Assembly: GCF_006538345.1 (NCBI RefSeq)
Contig: NZ_BJKL01000004.1
Location: 124,001 to 188,000, forward strand
Reading direction: 5' to 3'
Length of the DNA stretch: 64,000 bases
DNA from: Alteromonas sp. KUL49
GTDB taxonomy: Bacteria > Pseudomonadota > Gammaproteobacteria > Enterobacterales > Alteromonadaceae
Positions 1-9,724 of the stretch are shown here, piece by piece. Made by a program: the position numbers and the translations under genes. Under the pieces are notes generated by a model that worked only from the letters and a program-made list of their open reading frames with translations, had not been told where the DNA came from and ran no database searches. Position 1 is the stretch's first letter; every line of letters starts with the position of its first letter.

Positions 1-554
1 CAGCGATTATCAAAGATCACCCAGTTTATGCATATCAATTTGAAAGTAGCGATGGTGACAAAGCCTACTGGCGCGATGTGGGTACCATCGATTCTTTTTG
101 GGAAGCAAACATGGAGTTGGTATCACCGGTTCCACAGTTAAATCTTTACGATCAAAAATGGCCGATTTGGACATACCAAGAGCAGCTCCCGCCAGCGAAA
201 TTTGTATGGGAAGGTCAAGAACGACGAGGTGATGCAGTTAATTCAGTCGTTTCCGGTGGCTGTATTATTTCGGGCGCTTCACTAAGAGGCTCTATCTGCT
301 TCTCGAACGTTAGAGTGCATTCGTACAGTCTCATAGAAGACGCGGTTATTCTTCCTGACGTAGAAATCATGCCTCACTGTAAGCTACGTAAAGTGCTTAT
401 TGATCGTGGCTGTATTGTCCCCGAAGGCACAGTGATTGGATACAACCACGACGAGGATAGGAAAAAAGGGTTCAGAGTCTCTGAAAAAGGCGTGGTACTA
501 GTCACCCGTGAGATGCTGGGTCAACCTGTAGGCGGCTTAAGCGCTCAAGGTTAA
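1..554 (+). CDS. glgC: Glucose-1-phosphate adenylyltransferase, C-terminal part (5' end outside window)
   Basis: GlgC makes ADP-glucose from ATP and glucose-1-phosphate, the committed step of bacterial glycogen synthesis, in the cytosol. The reading frame is open from base 3, so only about the last 180 residues are present. They include the conserved segment [18 protein letters not shown] at the end of the catalytic domain and then the left-handed beta-helix of hexapeptide repeats ([29 protein letters not shown]), ending in VLVTREML as in the E. coli enzyme. The stop codon overlaps by 4 bases the end of the convergent hydrolase gene. The remaining glycogen genes would lie to the left of the window. 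The identification is firm because both the junction motif and the helix match. Confidence 0.95.
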   Translation, partial: AIIKDHPVYAYQFESSDGDKAYWRDVGTIDSFWEANMELVSPVPQLNLYDQKWPIWTYQEQLPPAKFVWEGQERRGDAVNSVVSGGCIISGASLRGSICFSNVRVHSYSLIEDAVILPDVEIMPHCKLRKVLIDRGCIVPEGTVIGYNHDEDRKKGFRVSEKGVVLVTREMLGQPVGGLSAQG

Positions 555-1345
555 CTCTCCCACCGTTCCAAGGTGGCAGTAATAATTTCTGCCACCTTTT
601 CAGGCTGCTCAAGGGGAAACATATGCCCCCCAGGAGCAACCATATGATCGACATTATTCTGTTTTCGCAACGCTTTGATCATCATTGGATGACACACTTT
701 ACTGTTTTTAGCGGTCACCAATAACGCTGGACACGCCAATTTACCTTGGTAGCGATTTAAGTTGTGAGGTACGTTTCGAAACAAATTCGCTTCCACATCT
801 GCACTAAACGTCAGATTTATTTTGTCGTCTTTGTGTTCTGTCACCGCATTTACATAGTCTCTTACGCAACGCTCATCCATGTACTTAAACAAGGCTTTAC
901 TCTGGAAATAAGAAACCATATCCGTTTGCTTGTCCCACTGAGTGTTTCGAGTTTTAGCAAGATTTGCAGGCGTAACCTTGTCGATGAGTGGTGTTTTTTT
1001 CACTAGACGCAAAAAGGTACTCATTGGCCCTACAACTAAGGGCGGATCGAGCATGATTAATCCCTTGAATAAATGAGGCGCCTCACATGCGGCCATGTAT
1101 GAGATGACCGCACCAAATGAATGCCCAATAGCATATATACCATCAGCATTGTTATAAGAGGCAATGTGATTAATGAGTTCCGTTACTTGATTGCGCCAGT
1201 TTTTATTAACGGGCAGCAACGGGTCATGACCGAACTTATCAACATGAATACGTTCATATGCATTGGGCAATGCAGAAAACAGCACATTGTAGCTTGGCGC
1301 AGGAAATCCATTTGCGTGTGCAAAATGAAACGTGACTTTACTCAT
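551..1345 (-). CDS. Alpha/beta hydrolase
   Basis: Cytosolic alpha/beta-hydrolase-fold protein of 264 residues, substrate unknown. The nucleophile elbow GHSFG puts the catalytic Ser at about residue 76, and the C-terminal [12 protein letters not shown] carries the likely catalytic His. The N-terminal HFAHANGFP is the usual strand and oxyanion-loop region of this fold. An upstream in-frame start at 1414 exists, but it would run into the MFS gene. I chose the ATG at 1345 because AAGGAGAA lies about nine bases before it. The gene follows the MFS transporter on the same strand with a 38-base gap and is probably cotranscribed. Esterase, lipase or acyltransferase chemistry are all possible. Confidence 0.85.
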   Translation of the reverse strand: MSKVTFHFAHANGFPAPSYNVLFSALPNAYERIHVDKFGHDPLLPVNKNWRNQVTELINHIASYNNADGIYAIGHSFGAVISYMAACEAPHLFKGLIMLDPPLVVGPMSTFLRLVKKTPLIDKVTPANLAKTRNTQWDKQTDMVSYFQSKALFKYMDERCVRDYVNAVTEHKDDKINLTFSADVEANLFRNVPHNLNRYQGKLACPALLVTAKNSKVCHPMMIKALRKQNNVDHMVAPGGHMFPLEQPEKVAEIITATLERWES

Positions 1346-1383
1346 CGGTGTAATTTTCTCCTTAAAACGCGGACCGAATCGTA

Positions 1384-2703
1384 CTACAGCCCTCTCGCTT
1401 CCGCCATCGCCCAATCATTTTCAATTCTTGTACTTGTCCATAAGAAAACAGCAATTGACAAGGTGTATGGAATAAGCAGATAGCACAGTGCAGTGCGCAA
1501 TGCTTCAACGGGCCCTAAAGAAGGCACCAGTGCTTCACTGATGATTCCGGTAAGTGTTGGACCGCCGCCCAGAGCAATGATATTCAATACAAAGAAAAAC
1601 AATGCTGTTGACATTGCTCTCACATTTACTGGCGCGAGTGTCTGCGCCATTGCAAAACTAGGTCCTAAGTAAGAGCCACTGGTAAATAGTAGGAATGTCA
1701 TCAGACCCACGGATAACCACAGGTCGTTAACCTGAAGAGACGCATAAAATGCAGGAACACCAATGATAAGCGCTATTGCAGGTAACAATGCGTAGGCCTT
1801 TTTATTGTGCTTGCCCCACTTATCAGCAATGACGCCTCCCAACCAAACACCTAGTGCATAAGCAGTACCATTCACAATACCAAATGCGACAAGTAGCTGT
1901 GTGATATCAAGTCCCGCGAAGGCTCTCACATAGTAGTCGATAACCCATGTGGAAATAGCGTAGTTACCGAACGAACCAAATGATATACCTAACGCCATCC
2001 CCCACCATGTTGGCACTTTTAGAAGTTGTTTTAGTGATGCTTTGACGCTTGGCGCGTTGCTAGTTTCGTCTTTTACCACTTGGGTTCGCTCAGGCTCCCT
2101 AACGGTAAACTTAAGTAGCAACGCCAACAAAATACCTGGCAGCCCAACACTAATCATGACAATACGCCAATCGGCACTTCCTCCCTGCAAAAAAAACGCA
2201 GAAGCAAAAAAGGCGAGCATAATACCGAAGGGAATACCCAGAGAATATATGGCCAATGCACCTGCACGTTTTTCTTTGGGAAATAAATCAGAAATAATGC
2301 TGTGCGATGGTGGACTACCACCCGCTTCGCCGATTCCCACACCTATGCGTGCCAAGGCGAGTTGAACATAATTAGACGCTAAACCAGACACTGCGGTAAA
2401 CCCACTCCACAGCGTCAGCGAGATAGCGATGATATTAACCCGACTATACCTATCGGCGAGCCACGCGATTGGAATACCAACTATGGTGTACAGCAAGGCA
2501 AAATATATTCCTTTTAACCAGCCTAGCTGTGCGTCGTCTAAACCTAAATCGGCTTTAATGAAAGGCGACAAAATTCCTATGATTTGTCTATCAATAAAAT
2601 TAAATGCGTACACTAAGGTTAGAATAAAAAGAACATAGTTTCTGTAACTTCTCGAACTAGTTCGTTCATTTACATCAAGGGCTTGAGCCTTTAACTCTGA
2701 CAT
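1384..2703 (-). CDS. MFS transporter, spinster-like
   Basis: Inner-membrane major facilitator of 439 residues with about twelve hydrophobic segments. The loop between helices 2 and 3 has the MFS signature as ADRYSR, and helix 1 carries the FNFIDRQIIGIL pattern common in the spinster-like subgroup (often annotated as sphingolipid or aromatic-compound transporters). GIGEAGGSPPSHSII in helices 4-5 is also typical of this subgroup. Substrate cannot be read from sequence. AAGGA precedes the ATG. The gene is divergent from a TesB-like thioesterase across 164 bases and is followed by an alpha/beta hydrolase, which suggests a small lipid or acyl-compound module. Confidence 0.85.
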   Translation of the reverse strand: MSELKAQALDVNERTSSRSYRNYVLFILTLVYAFNFIDRQIIGILSPFIKADLGLDDAQLGWLKGIYFALLYTIVGIPIAWLADRYSRVNIIAISLTLWSGFTAVSGLASNYVQLALARIGVGIGEAGGSPPSHSIISDLFPKEKRAGALAIYSLGIPFGIMLAFFASAFFLQGGSADWRIVMISVGLPGILLALLLKFTVREPERTQVVKDETSNAPSVKASLKQLLKVPTWWGMALGISFGSFGNYAISTWVIDYYVRAFAGLDITQLLVAFGIVNGTAYALGVWLGGVIADKWGKHNKKAYALLPAIALIIGVPAFYASLQVNDLWLSVGLMTFLLFTSGSYLGPSFAMAQTLAPVNVRAMSTALFFFVLNIIALGGGPTLTGIISEALVPSLGPVEALRTALCYLLIPYTLSIAVFLWTSTRIENDWAMAEARGL

Positions 2704-2867
2704 AGTCTGTCCTTTATTTTTTGATAGGTTCCAGTCTAGGCATCAAGTAAACAAAACAACAACTAATTGTTATTTATTTGTAAATATAACAAAAGTAGCA
2801 AGTCACATCTTGTATTCGCTGTGGGTTGAGTTAGGATGACGGCAAGACAAACTCATCAGACCAGACA

Positions 2868-3683
2868 ATGACAGTAGACGAACTATTAAATTTGCCTCCG
2901 CTATCACAAACCAGCGACAACCATTGGCAGGTAGATGGACTGGCCATTCCTAAAGATTGGGCACAAGGGAGAACGGCTTACGGAGGTATCTCCGCAGGTA
3001 TGGTATTCAGTGCTATTCAGCAACAGGTTGAGGACGGTAGAGTACTCCGCTCACTTACCACTAACTTTGTTGGGCCACTCGCCCTAGAAACTCCCTTTTC
3101 AATTGAAGTCAGATTATTGCGACAAGGTAAAAGCGTCTCTCAATATGTTGCTGAAGCCAAGCAAGACGGTAAAGTCTGTGTTTTCGTTCAAGCATGCTTT
3201 GGTGTTGCACGTAAATCTGGCATTAAGGTCGAGAACAATGAAAGGCATGAAATGCCGATCCCTAAAAAGGGTAAATTTATTCCCCAAATACCGAAAGTGA
3301 CACCAAAATTCTTGCGTCATTTCGACCTATCTATTGATAAAGGAGGCCTTCCATTTACTCGTAAAAAAGGGAGCGAGTATCACGGTTTTATGCGCTTTAA
3401 ACAGCCTCCGGAAAAAATTACCGATGCCCATATTGTCTCAATGATTGACTCTTGGCCTCCTACTGTACTGCAAATGATGAAACTACCCGCGCCTGCAAGC
3501 ACAGTCAGCTGGAACATTGAATTTATTCACCCGCACAACCCTGTGCTCCCTACAGACTGGTTTGCATATCAGGCAAGTACACGGCAGGCAGCCGACGGAT
3601 ACGGCCATACGGAAGCGACTATTTGGGACAAACACAACGAAGTTATCGCCATCAGTCGCCAAACTGTTGCTATCTTCGACTAG
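2868..3683 (+). CDS. Acyl-CoA thioesterase family protein (double hotdog)
   Basis: Predicted cytosolic thioesterase of 271 residues with the two-hotdog arrangement of the TesB-like family. The N-terminal hotdog contains the segment QGRTAYGGISAGMVFSAI, where the GG lies before the long central helix, and the C-terminal hotdog contains SWNIEFIHPHNP and TEATIWDKHNEVIAISRQTV. Such proteins hydrolyse acyl-CoA esters. The ribosome-binding site is weak. It is divergent from the MFS transporter, and its stop lies two bases from the end of the convergent HDOD gene. The exact acyl substrate is unknown. Confidence 0.8.
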   Translation: MTVDELLNLPPLSQTSDNHWQVDGLAIPKDWAQGRTAYGGISAGMVFSAIQQQVEDGRVLRSLTTNFVGPLALETPFSIEVRLLRQGKSVSQYVAEAKQDGKVCVFVQACFGVARKSGIKVENNERHEMPIPKKGKFIPQIPKVTPKFLRHFDLSIDKGGLPFTRKKGSEYHGFMRFKQPPEKITDAHIVSMIDSWPPTVLQMMKLPAPASTVSWNIEFIHPHNPVLPTDWFAYQASTRQAADGYGHTEATIWDKHNEVIAISRQTVAIFD

Positions 3684-3685
3684 CG

Positions 3686-4528
3686 TTAATACAGGACATA
3701 AGAACTGGGGTTAAACAAAGATATCACCGAGATACACTGTAGATTGGTGATATCAAGGGCATCTTCAAGTGACTCCCTATCGAGCGCAAGAGGTTCATAA
3801 TGCCCCTCTTCTAGATTGTGATAGCTCGGGTAGACTTCAGGATTTACATTGTCTAAAGCTAATGTGTAAGAAAGCTGTAGAATTCGAGATTCCTCGTCAT
3901 CATATTGCTGCGAGAAATGAATATGACTAATAGGGTCTGAAATTTCCGTTGGAATACCCCAGTTTTCAATCAGTTTTGCGGACAGTTCTGTATAGTAAAA
4001 ACCCAGTATGCTTTGCTGAAGCTGAGCTGGTGTAACACGCGCATTGAAATCCTGACAACGTTGCGCCTTTTCGGGTGCGAGAGCCACAGTGGCTAATTCT
4101 CCAATATGGTGAAGCAACCCTGACACAAACAAACGCTCTGACTGTTTATTCCCGCGAAGCTCACCGAAGTATTTTGCCAACAGCCCACAAGAAACACTTT
4201 GCTCCCAGAACTTGTCTAAATCGACTGTCTTGCCATCAATATCGCTGAATGCATGACTCACACCATAGGCGAGAGCTAAATCATAGGTCGCTCTTGTTCC
4301 CACCACTTGGAGCGCTCTTGAGATAGTATCGATACTTCTTGGAAAACGGTACAAGGCTGAATTTGCCACTCTGAGAAGTTGGCTTGCCAATGACGGGTCA
4401 AAACCAATGATATCAGCAATATCATCCATAGTAGATGCTTGGTCATCCATACAGTTTTTTAAGCGGGTCACTGACTCAGGTAACACAAAAGTATCTTTCG
4501 CCTGAGCTGCAATATCGTCGATATTCAT
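3686..4528 (-). CDS. HDOD domain-containing protein
   Basis: 280-residue signalling protein consisting mostly of one HDOD domain, a relative of HD phosphohydrolases that has usually lost catalysis and serves as an output or scaffold. The early segment DPSLASQLLRVANSALY is the hallmark first helix pair of HDOD, and GLLHHIGELA sits where HD enzymes have their metal-binding HD. No receiver or GGDEF domain is attached. AGGAG lies eight bases before the ATG. A role in motility or second-messenger control is inferred from the family only. Confidence 0.85.
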   Translation of the reverse strand: MNIDDIAAQAKDTFVLPESVTRLKNCMDDQASTMDDIADIIGFDPSLASQLLRVANSALYRFPRSIDTISRALQVVGTRATYDLALAYGVSHAFSDIDGKTVDLDKFWEQSVSCGLLAKYFGELRGNKQSERLFVSGLLHHIGELATVALAPEKAQRCQDFNARVTPAQLQQSILGFYYTELSAKLIENWGIPTEISDPISHIHFSQQYDDEESRILQLSYTLALDNVNPEVYPSYHNLEEGHYEPLALDRESLEDALDITNLQCISVISLFNPSSYVLY

Positions 4529-4821
4529 TCTGTCACTCCTGTTGGCTTTTACTACAACGGGTTAACGCCAATAAACATCCCTTCAAAAATGGCCACACTT
4601 AAATAGTGGTTGTTATTTTACCTTCCGTCAATGTAGATAGTCATCATCAATAAGTTGAATATACCTATTGGTGAGTTTAGTAAGCTTTTTTGTGTGCCCA
4701 GGATTATATCCGAAATCTATATAATGAATTCTATTAAGCTAAATATACAATGCAATAATTTGAGTTTAAGCTTGTTTCTATGCTACTCAATATCGAATAT
4801 TAACGAGCCTTCATTTATCTT

Positions 4822-5646
4822 ATGAAAAAATCTATTTTACTCACTGGTGCAACAGATGGCATTGGGTTAGAAACAGCGAAGAAGCTCGCAAAGCAAGGCC
4901 AACACTTGCTACTTCACGGTCGCAACACGGATAAGCTAGCTCAACTAAAGACGTCTCTCCAAGCTCAATATCCACAAGTGACCATAGAAACCTATGACGC
5001 TGATTTATCTGATTTGAAACACGTAAAACGAATGGTAACGGCGCTCAAATCTCGACACGACAAGCTAGATGTCATTGTCAACAACGCAGGCGTATTTAAG
5101 GTTAATCAAACCATCACTCAAGATGGCATGGATGTCAGATTCGTTGTTAATACGATTGCTCCCTACTTACTCACTACATCATTATTACCGATACTTGGAG
5201 CAAACAGCAGAGTCGTCAATTTATCATCGGCAGCACAAGCACCGGTTAACCTCGAAGCAATGCAGCACAATATCAATCTCTCGGATAGCTCTGCATACGC
5301 TCAAAGCAAACTCGCCATCACAATGTGGACCTTCTATCTTGCAACTACCCTTAGAGCTACGTCGAACTCTAGCGATGTTCCCTCATTTATCGCGGTAAAC
5401 CCTGCGTCTTTTCTAGGAAGTAAGATGGTAAAAGATGCTTACGGAACGGAAGGGAAAGATATCAGTATTGGCGCAGATATCCTTGTTCGTCTCGCAACCG
5501 ACCCATCCTTTGAAGGCATCACTGGGCGTTATTTTGACAATGACTACGGTGATTGGGCAGCGCCACACCCTGATGCATTGAATGAAAATAAAAACAAAGA
5601 CTTAGTCGGAGTTATTGAACAAATATTAGCGCCATTGACCGTTTGA
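4822..5646 (+). CDS. SDR family NAD(P)-dependent oxidoreductase
   Basis: Classical short-chain dehydrogenase of 274 residues. The Rossmann motif TGATDGIG lies at residues 8-15, NNAG at 87-90, the catalytic Ser at about 135-136 and YAQSK gives the catalytic Tyr159/Lys163 pair. Overall similarity is to the retinol-dehydrogenase-like group that acts on hydrophobic alcohols or carbonyls. The 293 bases upstream hold no gene, are AT-rich and must contain its promoter and that of the divergent HDOD gene. No clear ribosome-binding site precedes the ATG. Substrate unknown. Confidence 0.9.
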   Translation: MKKSILLTGATDGIGLETAKKLAKQGQHLLLHGRNTDKLAQLKTSLQAQYPQVTIETYDADLSDLKHVKRMVTALKSRHDKLDVIVNNAGVFKVNQTITQDGMDVRFVVNTIAPYLLTTSLLPILGANSRVVNLSSAAQAPVNLEAMQHNINLSDSSAYAQSKLAITMWTFYLATTLRATSNSSDVPSFIAVNPASFLGSKMVKDAYGTEGKDISIGADILVRLATDPSFEGITGRYFDNDYGDWAAPHPDALNENKNKDLVGVIEQILAPLTV

Positions 5647-5725
5647 GCATTACCTAAAGTCTAATTGTCGCAAGCCTATCTGTGTTATCTACTCACTCTC
5701 AAGAGCAGTATCACGGAGACCTAAA

Positions 5726-6187
5726 TTGGACTGGTATAAACAACTTCAAACAACAATTACCGACAATGATTCCACGACTGACGTCAAGGTGTCTCGCATA
5801 CTTGAATTGGGCCTAGATGCTCTAGGCCTTGGTATCGCTATTGTCAGTCGCATAAATGATGATGTATACACCGTGCAGTATGCAGTCAGCCCTGGCGATA
5901 TGATCACGCCGGGCACCCAATTTTCTGTGGGTGAAACCTACTGTTGTCATACACTTAATGCAAATCATGCGGTGGGTTTTCACAATGCGGGGAAAAGTGT
6001 AATAGCAACACATCCATGTTACACCCACTTCAAATTAGAATCCTATATTGGTGCACCAATCACGTCGAACAGTGGGATCATTTTAGGTACGGTCAACTTC
6101 TCTGCAGCTATGCCACGAGACCCGTTTACCGAGGACGATTTTAAATTTATTAATGCTATCGCTGATTGGTTAGGTTCAGTTCAATAA
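5726..6187 (+). CDS. Free-standing GAF domain protein
   Basis: 153-residue protein that is essentially a single GAF domain, the small-molecule sensor fold usually fused to kinases or cyclases. The middle segment ETYCCHTLNAN and the C-terminal YIGAPITSNSGIILGTVNF match the GAF core found in PAS/GAF sensor kinases. No output domain is present. The start is a TTG with CGGAG about ten bases upstream. The 3' end overlaps the convergent binding-protein gene by 12 bases. It could act as a ligand-binding partner for another protein; nothing in the sequence names the ligand. Confidence 0.75.
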   Translation: MDWYKQLQTTITDNDSTTDVKVSRILELGLDALGLGIAIVSRINDDVYTVQYAVSPGDMITPGTQFSVGETYCCHTLNANHAVGFHNAGKSVIATHPCYTHFKLESYIGAPITSNSGIILGTVNFSAAMPRDPFTEDDFKFINAIADWLGSVQ

Positions 6188-7036
6188 CTGGTGCATCCAT
6201 AAATCATCGCGGTTTAACGGCACGCTCTCAGGCAATAGTGGATTTTCTAGTTGAATGATAGTTCGTGTCGGGCCAGCGAGTTTCTCAATAGATGAATTGA
6301 AATACCGATGAAACAACGCCTCAAACTGACCATTAATAATAATCGCTTCGAAGCCATCTTCTATAAGCGTTGCTAACTCAGTGTTGGTTTTATTAACGTA
6401 AAAATAGAAACATACCGGGTAGACAATAAGCACATGAGGGTCAATAGCAATATCTAGGTCTGGGTAGTCCTTTCTTACTGCATACTCATCTTCAACATCT
6501 AAAATTGTCAGAGGTAGATAATCAAAACGCTCTTTACTCAACATTTTGAAGAGCCCCTCGTAATCGGTACCTGTCACTGTAGTGAGTTTATTGGCGAGCA
6601 ATATCTGGTTGTCAGTCCAAGTGTGAAACAGTCCAGGCTTAAATGCACTAAGTTGCTCCGTCGTCTCAACCCCTTTTAACAAATCTATATTATTGTCTCT
6701 AACAATTGAAACACGCCAACCGTTTAGTCCCTTCATTATAGGGAGTTCAATAGCTCGATATTTTGATAGGCGCTCCTCAGTAGCGTAACCAATAACAATG
6801 TCTATCGTGTTATTCGCTTCTAATGCTTGAAACGCTCTAAAGTGAGGAATGTCAGGAGTAAGTGGGGAAACCTGATAAGAATTTGGCTGCGCTTGATTTA
6901 AAACAAGCGTTAATAACTCAGTGATGTATGGATTACGCTTGTGACCAATCCCCCAATAGATGAGAGGCTCCTTCCCTGAACACTGAAAAGATGTCAAAAA
7001 CACAATTAAAATAGATAAAAAGCTTACTAATCGCAC
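6176..7036 (-). CDS. Periplasmic solute-binding-like protein (transporter substrate-binding domain)
   Basis: 286-residue exported protein starting with GTG, with a signal peptide of about 20 residues. The rest resembles the type-2 periplasmic binding fold of amino-acid-type binding proteins (SBP_bac_3), including a late FYFYVNKTNTELATLIEDGF segment typical of that family. No transporter permease or ATPase genes are next to it, so it may be an orphan sensor-type binding protein, as is common in Alteromonadales. The weak ribosome-binding site leaves the start uncertain. Confidence 0.65.
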   Translation of the reverse strand: MRLVSFLSILIVFLTSFQCSGKEPLIYWGIGHKRNPYITELLTLVLNQAQPNSYQVSPLTPDIPHFRAFQALEANNTIDIVIGYATEERLSKYRAIELPIMKGLNGWRVSIVRDNNIDLLKGVETTEQLSAFKPGLFHTWTDNQILLANKLTTVTGTDYEGLFKMLSKERFDYLPLTILDVEDEYAVRKDYPDLDIAIDPHVLIVYPVCFYFYVNKTNTELATLIEDGFEAIIINGQFEALFHRYFNSSIEKLAGPTRTIIQLENPLLPESVPLNRDDLWMHQLLN

Positions 7037-7191
7037 ACAAATACCAAACGCTTATTTTACGCGCGATCACTTTTTAAAAATCAAATACCCGATATTATGA
7101 CCACGCAATTTATAATTAGATATCGCTTCGTTTTCAGTGTAGTAGCAAAAACGGCTATCGCGCTAACCGTTTTAGCACAAGACAAAATAGC

Positions 7192-7722
7192 TCAGCGTTT
7201 TGCGTACATTATTCCTGCAAAATGAATGGCGATTAACCACCATATTGATTGCTTTAGGTGCATATGTACAACATGCACATCTGGGAAAACCCCATAAAAA
7301 GCCTCTCTGTCAGGTGCTAAATCAACCCCGAAAATGGATAACGGTATCTCGTAGTTACTTACCAGTAATACACCTGTACCAGCCAACATAAATATGCATG
7401 TATACATTGCAATATGAGTGGCCGTGATAAAAAGACTGTGACGAGGAGATTTGGGTACAATTCGTTTCAAGGGTACTTTCACAATACGTGGTAACGCCAA
7501 ACGAATGAGTGTTACCACAACGAGTACAACTCCGAAAATAGCGTGCATTTCGACGGCATCCTGTCTGTGCTCCACTTGCCCTTTAATATCCCAGTCTACG
7601 TTGTGAAGTTGTGATGACAAATTCAAGAGCATGAGAAGCAGCAGAATCGCCGAAATCCAGTGCAATGCTCGGTCAGCAATGTACCCTTTAGATATGGGAG
7701 TTTCCTTAGACATCATTTCCAT
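7192..7722 (-). CDS. Cytochrome b561 family protein
   Basis: 176-residue inner-membrane cytochrome b with four predicted transmembrane helices. Histidines suited to b-heme ligation lie in helix 1 (RALHWISA), helix 2 (AVEMHAIFG), helix 3 (ITATHIAMY) and near the C-terminus (HVVHMHLKQ, LIAIHFAG), the CybB/prokaryotic b561 pattern. Such proteins move electrons from quinol, in some cases reducing superoxide. GAGG lies eight bases before the ATG. No dehydrogenase partner is adjacent. The 155 bases downstream of its stop hold nothing recognisable. Confidence 0.85.
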   Translation of the reverse strand: MEMMSKETPISKGYIADRALHWISAILLLLMLLNLSSQLHNVDWDIKGQVEHRQDAVEMHAIFGVVLVVVTLIRLALPRIVKVPLKRIVPKSPRHSLFITATHIAMYTCIFMLAGTGVLLVSNYEIPLSIFGVDLAPDREAFYGVFPDVHVVHMHLKQSIWWLIAIHFAGIMYAKR

Positions 7723-7911
7723 GAAAGATACCTCATTCCTTCGTTTTGCTTACATTGTAATCTTCGAAGTAAAACTCGGCAACTTGACAGCTCATTAAAT
7801 CAACGTTGTCAATGTTCATCCAACCTTTGCTTTTGAATTTAAATAGGTTTAATGTCGTTAAACACGTCACACAAACATCCCAATCACGTAACTTGTTGAA
7901 CGGAAAACACT

Positions 7912-9189
7912 ATGCTTAAAAAACGGATATTCTTTTTTACCGCGATTCTCACAGTGTTAGCTGCATGCAGTCCAAACGCTCCGACAATTCAGAATGACAC
8001 CTCTGTAGAATCTGAAGATGAGTTGGTAGCACGAGCATTAGAGATCCACGACAGAGTACTTACCTTCGACTCTCACGCTGACACGCCTCTACGCATGATC
8101 GAACCGGGCTTTGATATGGCAGAGCGACACGATCCGAATGAGTCAGGGTCTAAAGTTGATTACCCCCGTATGATAGAGGGTGGCTTAGACGCGATATTTT
8201 TTGCAGCATTTGTAGCTCAAAATATCAGAGACGATGAGGGGAATAGCCGAGCAAAAGCTTTAGGTCTTCAGATGATCGACGCGGTAATTGCATCAACAGA
8301 AGCTAACTCAGACACTGTAGGTTTGGCACTTACTCCGGATGATGCCTACGCGCTAGAGAAAGAAGGAAAGCGTGCTATCTATCTTGCCATTGAGAACGGC
8401 TACCCCATAGGCGACGATATTTCCAACATCGAGCTCTTTTACAATAAAGGAGTTCGCTACATTACACTTGTGCATTCTACAAATAATGACCTTGCCGACT
8501 CAGCTACTGATTCAAAAGGCCCTGAACATCAAGGCATAAGCCCATTTGGCGAACAAGTGGTGCTTGAAATGAACCGACTCGGCATTATGGTTGACGTATC
8601 TCACGGTAGTGAAGAGGTGTTTTATGACGCCATTGCCGTTTCAAAAGCTCCTATTATTGCAAGTCATTCCAATGCGCGCGCGGTAACAGCACACGATAGA
8701 AATATGTCGGATGACATGCTTAAACTGATGGCCGAAAATGGTGGTGTGGTTCAGTTGACTATGTTGTCAGACTACCTTCGAGATGCACCAGAAAACCCCG
8801 AGAGAGATGCTGCAGTTGCAGCATTGCGTGCGGGAATGAAGCCGTTTGGTGAAATGAATCAAGAAGAGAGAAAAGCAGCAAGAGCTGCATTTAATGAACT
8901 CAACGAGCAATTTCCTGTACCCGCTGCAAACGTCAATGACGTAGTAGATCATATCGACCATATAGTAAAAATCGCGGGTATTGATCATGTGGGAATAGGT
9001 TGCGATTTCGACGGTGGCGGCGGTATCGACGGTATATTTGATGCTAGCGAAGTGATGAATATCACCATCGAACTCGTTCGACGGGGTTATTCTGAGCAAG
9101 ATATTGAGAAGATCTGGAGCGGCAATCTAATGCGCGTATTCCGTGACGTTCAGCGAATAGCGGCTGAAATTCAATCGTCAAACGTTTAA
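7912..9189 (+). CDS. Membrane dipeptidase, peptidase M19 family lipoprotein
   Basis: 425-residue zinc dipeptidase of the renal-dipeptidase family (M19). An N-terminal lipobox LAAC puts the lipidated Cys at residue 19, so the enzyme is probably membrane-anchored in the periplasm. Metal-ligand motifs are visible: FDSHADTPL near the N-terminus, VDVSHGSEEVF, IIASHSNARAVTAHDRN and HVGIGCDFDGG. The family cleaves dipeptides, including some with D-residues. Two genes for a HupE-type pair follow six bases after the stop and may be cotranscribed, though no functional link is obvious. Confidence 0.9.
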   Translation: MLKKRIFFFTAILTVLAACSPNAPTIQNDTSVESEDELVARALEIHDRVLTFDSHADTPLRMIEPGFDMAERHDPNESGSKVDYPRMIEGGLDAIFFAAFVAQNIRDDEGNSRAKALGLQMIDAVIASTEANSDTVGLALTPDDAYALEKEGKRAIYLAIENGYPIGDDISNIELFYNKGVRYITLVHSTNNDLADSATDSKGPEHQGISPFGEQVVLEMNRLGIMVDVSHGSEEVFYDAIAVSKAPIIASHSNARAVTAHDRNMSDDMLKLMAENGGVVQLTMLSDYLRDAPENPERDAAVAALRAGMKPFGEMNQEERKAARAAFNELNEQFPVPAANVNDVVDHIDHIVKIAGIDHVGIGCDFDGGGGIDGIFDASEVMNITIELVRRGYSEQDIEKIWSGNLMRVFRDVQRIAAEIQSSNV

Positions 9190-9195
9190 AACTAT

Positions 9196-9723
9196 ATGAA
9201 ACCTAAGTATACAGGCAACGCGACAGTGCTCGCGTTGCTTTTTTTGCTAACTGTGCAAACAGCGCTAGCGCATCCGTTAAGACTATCTTTGAGCGAAATC
9301 GAAAAAGCGACTGACCAAGAAAAACTCTCGGTAAGCTTACGACTTTTTCTTATGGACATTAGGGAAGCGCTGCTGTTCGACCCCGAGAACGATGAACTAG
9401 CATTCTGCCAGCCCAACGAAGCGGAAAATGCCGAGTCTCTATTGCTTTCATACTTAGATCAGTTTTTCTACATTAAAGTGAATGATAAAAAACTTGACTT
9501 AAATATAGCCAGCAAGCGACTTCACGGTGAAGGCATAAACCTTGCCCTAGCAGTCGAGTTTGAATTTCCGCTAACGGAGCATATATCTTCGCTGGAAATA
9601 AAAAATGCCGTGTTCACTGACCTTTTCTTTGACCAAAGTAACATCGTCTACGTTTACTTGGGAGAAGAAACCGAAAGTTTAATGCTAAACAAGGACACAC
9701 CAATCCACAGGTTGGATTTATAA
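9196..9723 (+). CDS. Exported hypothetical protein, DUF6702-like
   Basis: 175-residue protein with a clear N-terminal signal peptide ending in ALAHP. The mature part resembles DUF6702 proteins, small periplasmic proteins whose mature N-terminus begins with HP and which are often encoded beside HupE/UreJ membrane proteins, exactly as here (stop and next start are one base apart). Function is unknown; by context it may help a metal-related membrane protein. The family assignment is from memory of the pattern and is moderate. Confidence 0.6.
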   Translation: MKPKYTGNATVLALLFLLTVQTALAHPLRLSLSEIEKATDQEKLSVSLRLFLMDIREALLFDPENDELAFCQPNEAENAESLLLSYLDQFFYIKVNDKKLDLNIASKRLHGEGINLALAVEFEFPLTEHISSLEIKNAVFTDLFFDQSNIVYVYLGEETESLMLNKDTPIHRLDL

Positions 9724-9724
9724 T

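Noticed and set aside
1346-1414. Longer start (GTG or ATG near 1414) for the alpha/beta hydrolase
   Set aside because: The extra 23 residues run into the MFS gene and the ATG at 1345 has a strong ribosome-binding site.
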